Below the pieces are notes generated by a model. The model saw only the letters and a program-made list of their open reading frames with translations. It was not told where the DNA came from and made no database searches. From Bradyrhizobium sp. CCBAU 051011 (GTDB taxonomy: Bacteria > Pseudomonadota > Alphaproteobacteria > Rhizobiales > Xanthobacteraceae), in the NCBI RefSeq assembly GCF_009930815.1, contig NZ_CP022222.1, positions 8,536,501 through 8,600,500 on the forward strand: DNA of 64,000 bases. The letters run 5' to 3'. The position numbers and the translations under genes are program-made. Positions 63,038-64,000 of this stretch are shown piece after piece. Position 1 is the first letter of the stretch, and the number at the start of each line of letters is the position of its first letter.

Positions 63038-63182
63038 CGTCATGCCCGGGCTTGACCCGGGCATCCACGTCTTGACGACATCAGCAAGCAAAGCGTGGAT
63101 GGCCGGGTCCCGTCTCCGCCAAGGCCATGAGTGTGATCTGCTCGCTGAAGCCTTAGCGAAGGCGGTAAGCCCGGGCATGACG
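63038..63182. repeat. Dispersed palindromic repeat (CGTCATGCCCGGG type)
   Basis: Starts CGTCATGCCCGGGCTTGACC and ends in the inverse CCCGGGCATGACG; internal CCGGGCATCCACG and CGTGGATGGCCGGG also pair. A third repeat of this kind in 15 kb; none seen left of 47.7 kb. Confidence 0.75.
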
Positions 63183-63202
63183 AACGAGAGAGCTAGGACG
63201 CC

Positions 63203-63910
63203 TCACCCATCCAGCGCCTTGTACCTGCGGAAAATCCCCTCCTCGTTGAACGCAATCCGCCGGTCGCTCGCCAGATACGCCTTGATGTTCGGCCGCGCCG
63301 CGACGCGGTCGCGTAGATCGACCAGCCCGGGAATTTTCCGTTCGAACGCCTTCATGCGTTTCGGAAAGGCGTAGCGAAGTCCCTCGACGATCTGGAACAG
63401 CGACAGGTCGACGTAAGTGAGGCGGCGGCCGGTGATGTAGGTGCCGCCATTGGCCGCCAGCAGGTCCTCGAAATAGCCGAGATATTTCGGCACGCGCTCC
63501 TTCCAGAACTCCTCGGTACGTTTCTTCGCCGGCGCTTTCTGGTCCTCGTAGTACAGCGAGGGCCCGAGCGGATGATGCGTGTCGTGCACTTCCAGCACCA
63601 GATCGGCGATCGTGAGCTGCAATTGATGTACCCAGAGTTTGCCGGCCTCCGACTTCGGCGCCAACCCGTGCCGTGATCCCAGATAGAGCAGGATGTTGGC
63701 GGTCTGCCCGATCACGAGCTTTCCGTCTTTGAGGAACGGCGGCGCGAAGGGCGGCGCTCCCTTCCGCGTTTCCATCATTCGCATCATTGCGGCCATGCCG
63801 TTGCCACGGCGCGCGACATCGGCGTAGCGGGCGCCCGCCTCCTCCAACGCGAGGCGAACATATTCGCCGCGGCCTTGAATCATCGGCCAGTAATAGAGCT
63901 CGTAACGCAT
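63203..63910 (-). CDS. Glutathione S-transferase family protein
   Basis: About 235 residues from the ATG at 63910 (MRYELYYWPMIQGRGEYVRL). The N-terminal thioredoxin-like domain has the Tyr and Arg of the sigma/alpha class (YYWPMIQGRGE), then an AFAPPFLKDGKLVIGQTANILLYL segment (cis-Pro), and a helical C-terminal domain. It should conjugate glutathione to electrophiles; substrate unknown. The longer frame upstream adds 21 residues not like the family. Confidence 0.85.
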   Translation of the reverse strand: MRYELYYWPMIQGRGEYVRLALEEAGARYADVARRGNGMAAMMRMMETRKGAPPFAPPFLKDGKLVIGQTANILLYLGSRHGLAPKSEAGKLWVHQLQLTIADLVLEVHDTHHPLGPSLYYEDQKAPAKKRTEEFWKERVPKYLGYFEDLLAANGGTYITGRRLTYVDLSLFQIVEGLRYAFPKRMKAFERKIPGLVDLRDRVAARPNIKAYLASDRRIAFNEEGIFRRYKALDG

Positions 63911-64000
63911 CGATGGCACCTCCGCTGCCGGCTTTGACCGATATAACAAATCATCCCGCGGTTCGTTCGTCACGCTAAACGGTGTGCCCGTGCAACCGTC

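Noticed and set aside
48452..63182. The palindromic repeats as a CRISPR array
   Set aside because: They are single, different in sequence, far apart and have no regular spacers; they are dispersed intergenic repeats.

Overview
The window looks like alphaproteobacterial DNA, most probably from a Bradyrhizobium-type nitrogen-fixing relative. The reasons are the high GC, the style of the small hypothetical proteins, a BioR-type biotin regulator with its operators, the insertion-sequence types and the dispersed palindromic repeats. This assignment is inferred from gene families, not from a database search. About 1-47.7 kb is accessory DNA: gene density is low, there are many decayed genes, two insertion-sequence types are each present twice, and it ends in a phage-type integrase with a small excisionase-like protein. 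About 47.7-64 kb is dense, collinear chromosomal backbone with intergenic palindromic repeats that I do not see in the accessory part. The accessory part resembles a symbiosis-island margin, but no nod, nif or secretion genes are present to prove it.

Accessory region, left to right. The window opens inside an IS5-type element. After it come a CBS-pair protein, a cold-shock protein and metE, whose leader is a clear cobalamin riboswitch. A decayed methylisocitrate lyase follows, then a long gene-poor stretch with a possible small RNA and several small proteins. Next is a cofactor block: bioB-panD-bioF-bioD-bioA on the minus strand, with bioR facing away from it and matching BioR-like sites at both promoters. 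It is followed by a Dabb protein and pabB-pabA. Then comes a catabolic-looking set: a CoA-transferase, a citryl-CoA-lyase-like citrate synthase relative, a broken SMP-30 lactonase gene, a broken ABC transporter and a divergent IclR regulator with repeated palindromes between.

The most interesting part is a defence island at about 24.8-40 kb, all on the minus strand. It holds a complete four-gene Wadjet operon (jetABCD). Downstream lies what appears to be a Shango system (sngA TerB-like, sngB BrxD-like ATPase, sngC Lhr-like helicase), and then a Fic enzyme. The Shango locus looks dead in two ways. An IS481-family element sits in sngA, and removing it with one copy of the CTAG target restores the frame exactly. 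sngB also carries a one-base frameshift in a G run. A second, apparently identical IS481 copy lies 13 kb away in the same orientation, next to the integrase, so the intact Wadjet operon sits between two direct repeats.

The backbone region carries a group III truncated globin divergent from an Rrf2/NsrR-like regulator, a SET-domain protein with a lysine-rich tail, and a TetR regulator whose palindromic operators occur twice each at two separate promoters (a carotenoid-oxygenase gene and a membrane-protein/yciB operon). It also carries a MaoC-DUF429 pair, a class I fumarase, an isoprenylcysteine-methyltransferase-like protein, a GFA-family protein and a glutathione S-transferase. I found no convincing tRNA, rRNA or CRISPR array.
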